A stretch of 6,994 bases of DNA from Syntrophorhabdaceae bacterium PtaU1.Bin034 (GTDB taxonomy: Bacteria; Desulfobacterota_G; Syntrophorhabdia; Syntrophorhabdales; WCHB1-27), in assembly GCA_002067405.1 (NCBI GenBank), contig MVRP01000208.1:1-6994 (forward strand), in the 5' to 3' direction. A program made the position numbers and the translations under genes. A model generated the notes under the pieces. It was not told the origin of the DNA and did not search any database. It saw nothing but the letters and a program-made list of their open reading frames with translations. Positions 6,179-6,994 of this stretch are shown in pieces; positions within the stretch are counted from its first letter, which is position 1, and each line of letters starts with the position of its first letter.

Positions 6179-6201
6179 TAGATAGCATAGCAATCGGTCA
6201 A
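6171..6201 (-). promoter_or_regulatory. candidate promoter for acyP and the heme genes
   Basis: On the - strand, TTGACC (6201-6196) is followed after 19 bases by a perfect TATAAT (6176-6171), 30 bases upstream of the acyP start codon. The spacer is longer than the ideal 17, so it may be weaker than the rightward promoter that uses the same palindromic -10. Confidence 0.5.
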
Positions 6202-6232
6202 AATCAATCGTACTTCGATCTGGAGGAAGCTG

Positions 6233-6994
6233 ATGTTCAGGGTTGGTGTTGACGTAGGTTCCGTAAGCGTAAATCTTATTATCCTTAATGAAAAAGCCGA
6301 TATTGCCGACGAGCGTTACATCAGGCACAAGGGCAAGCCGATCCACACGGCGACTTCGCTCCTTGAAGAACTGCAAAAGAGCTATGGCTCGCAGATTGAT
6401 TTCGTTGCAACGACGGGAATCGGCGCAAAGAACCTGGCCTCTCTGGTCGGCGCCTCATTCGTCAACGAAATCATCGCATTAACCAAGTCATTTCATCACC
6501 TCTACCCGGGTGTGGGAAGCGTCATCGACATCGGGGGGCAGGACTCCAAGTTTATCCTGTTCGAGGGGGATGCACGCAACAACAAGCTTAAGATAAAAGA
6601 TTTTTCCATGAATACGCTCTGCGCCGCAGGCACGGGATCGTTCCTTGACCAGCAGGCGTCGAGGCTCGGTTTTACCATTGAGGAATTTGCCGAAGTTGCT
6701 TTGAAGTCCAAAAATACGCCGAGGATCGCCGGCCGATGCACGGTGTTCGCGAAATCGGACATGATACATCTTCAGCAGATCGCCACACCGGATTACGAGC
6801 TTGTTGCCGGCTTGTGCTTTGCCCTTGCCCGTAATTTCAAAAGCAACATAGCCAAGGGTAAGGAGGTGAGGAAGCCGGTTGCCTTCATCGGAGGAGTTGC
6901 GGCCAATGCAGGGATGAGGAAGGCCATCAGGGAGATTTTTTCGGTCAAGGAGGATGAACTCCTCATTCCCGATCACTACACGTCAATGGGCGCC
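6233..6994 (+). CDS. acyl-CoA dehydratase/benzoyl-CoA reductase activase, 3' end cut off
   Basis: The first 254 residues of a BadF/BadG/BcrA/BcrD ATPase family protein are visible; the frame is open to the window edge. Landmarks in order: the ASKHA phosphate-binding GVDVGSVSVNLIIL (5-18), TTGIGAKNL (60-68), DIGGQDSKFI (99-108), LCAAGTGSFLD (129-139) with Cys130, GRCTVFAKSDM (167-177) with Cys169, and the nucleotide-contact GGVAANAGMRKA (220-231). In HgdC of Acidaminococcus the two matching cysteines hold one [4Fe-4S] cluster at the dimer interface, and ATP hydrolysis drives an electron into a 2-hydroxyacyl-CoA dehydratase; the same family includes benzoyl-CoA reductase subunits. GGAGG at 6222-6226 is six bases before the ATG. 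Single-domain activases are about 260 residues, so this could be nearly complete or the N-terminal domain of the long multidomain (over 1000-residue) relatives; the substrate enzyme is not visible. Confidence 0.93.
   Translation, partial: MFRVGVDVGSVSVNLIILNEKADIADERYIRHKGKPIHTATSLLEELQKSYGSQIDFVATTGIGAKNLASLVGASFVNEIIALTKSFHHLYPGVGSVIDIGGQDSKFILFEGDARNNKLKIKDFSMNTLCAAGTGSFLDQQASRLGFTIEEFAEVALKSKNTPRIAGRCTVFAKSDMIHLQQIATPDYELVAGLCFALARNFKSNIAKGKEVRKPVAFIGGVAANAGMRKAIREIFSVKEDELLIPDHYTSMGA

Noticed and set aside
6488..6976. A 162-codon open frame on the - strand opposite the activase
   Set aside because: The + strand frame carries the complete activase motif series with both cysteines, so the antisense frame is a shadow.
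1..6994. Search for tRNA, rRNA, CRISPR arrays, insertion sequence ends and long direct or inverted repeats
   Set aside because: Reading both strands by eye showed no cloverleaf, no regularly spaced repeats and no transposase-like frame. A weak or diverged element could still be missed.

Overview
The window reads as a stretch of chromosome from an anaerobic bacterium, most likely a deltaproteobacterial-type syntroph or sulfate-reducer relative (a Syntrophorhabdus-like lineage is my best guess, at low confidence). The reasons are the mid-range G+C, the ccsB-hemA-hemC gene order, an orphan CooT-type nickel protein, a short zinc-ribbon nicotinate phosphoribosyltransferase, and an oxygen-sensitive 2-hydroxyacyl-CoA dehydratase/benzoyl-CoA reductase type activase. 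I see no mobile element, tRNA, rRNA or CRISPR array. Coding density is high.

Left part (1-2430): pncB (nicotinate phosphoribosyltransferase, NAD salvage) and a small CooT-family nickel-binding protein lie on the + strand. They are separated by a 107-base leader that can form small hairpins. A 54-residue FmdB-type zinc-ribbon protein on the - strand begins its stop codon at the base directly after the cooT stop. It is divergent from a MarC-family membrane protein on the + strand, and the 79-base gap between them holds candidate promoters for both.

Middle part (2429-6141, all - strand): read 5' to 3' on that strand the order is acyP (acylphosphatase), ccsB (cytochrome c/heme handling membrane protein with a tryptophan-rich WWD motif), hemA (glutamyl-tRNA reductase), hemC (hydroxymethylbilane synthase), then a 105-residue protein I do not recognise. 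hemA and hemC overlap by 41 bases, and ccsB and hemA are 11 bases apart, so these three are very likely co-transcribed. HemA and HemC supply early tetrapyrrole steps, and CcsB acts at the heme delivery/cytochrome c end. hemD and hemB are not present here.

Right part (6142-6994): a short intergenic region contains a self-complementary -10 element (ATTATAAT) with a plausible -35 on each side, so one site may drive both the acyP-hem operon leftward and an activase gene rightward. The activase (BcrA/BadF/HgdC type) runs off the right edge; only its first 254 residues are visible. Both cysteines that hold the bridging iron-sulfur cluster in this family are present.

Most of the window is recognisable housekeeping and anaerobic metabolism. 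I found no convincing new multi-gene system. The items most worth a second look are the symmetric promoter, the pncB-cooT pairing, the unknown 105-residue protein and the truncated activase.
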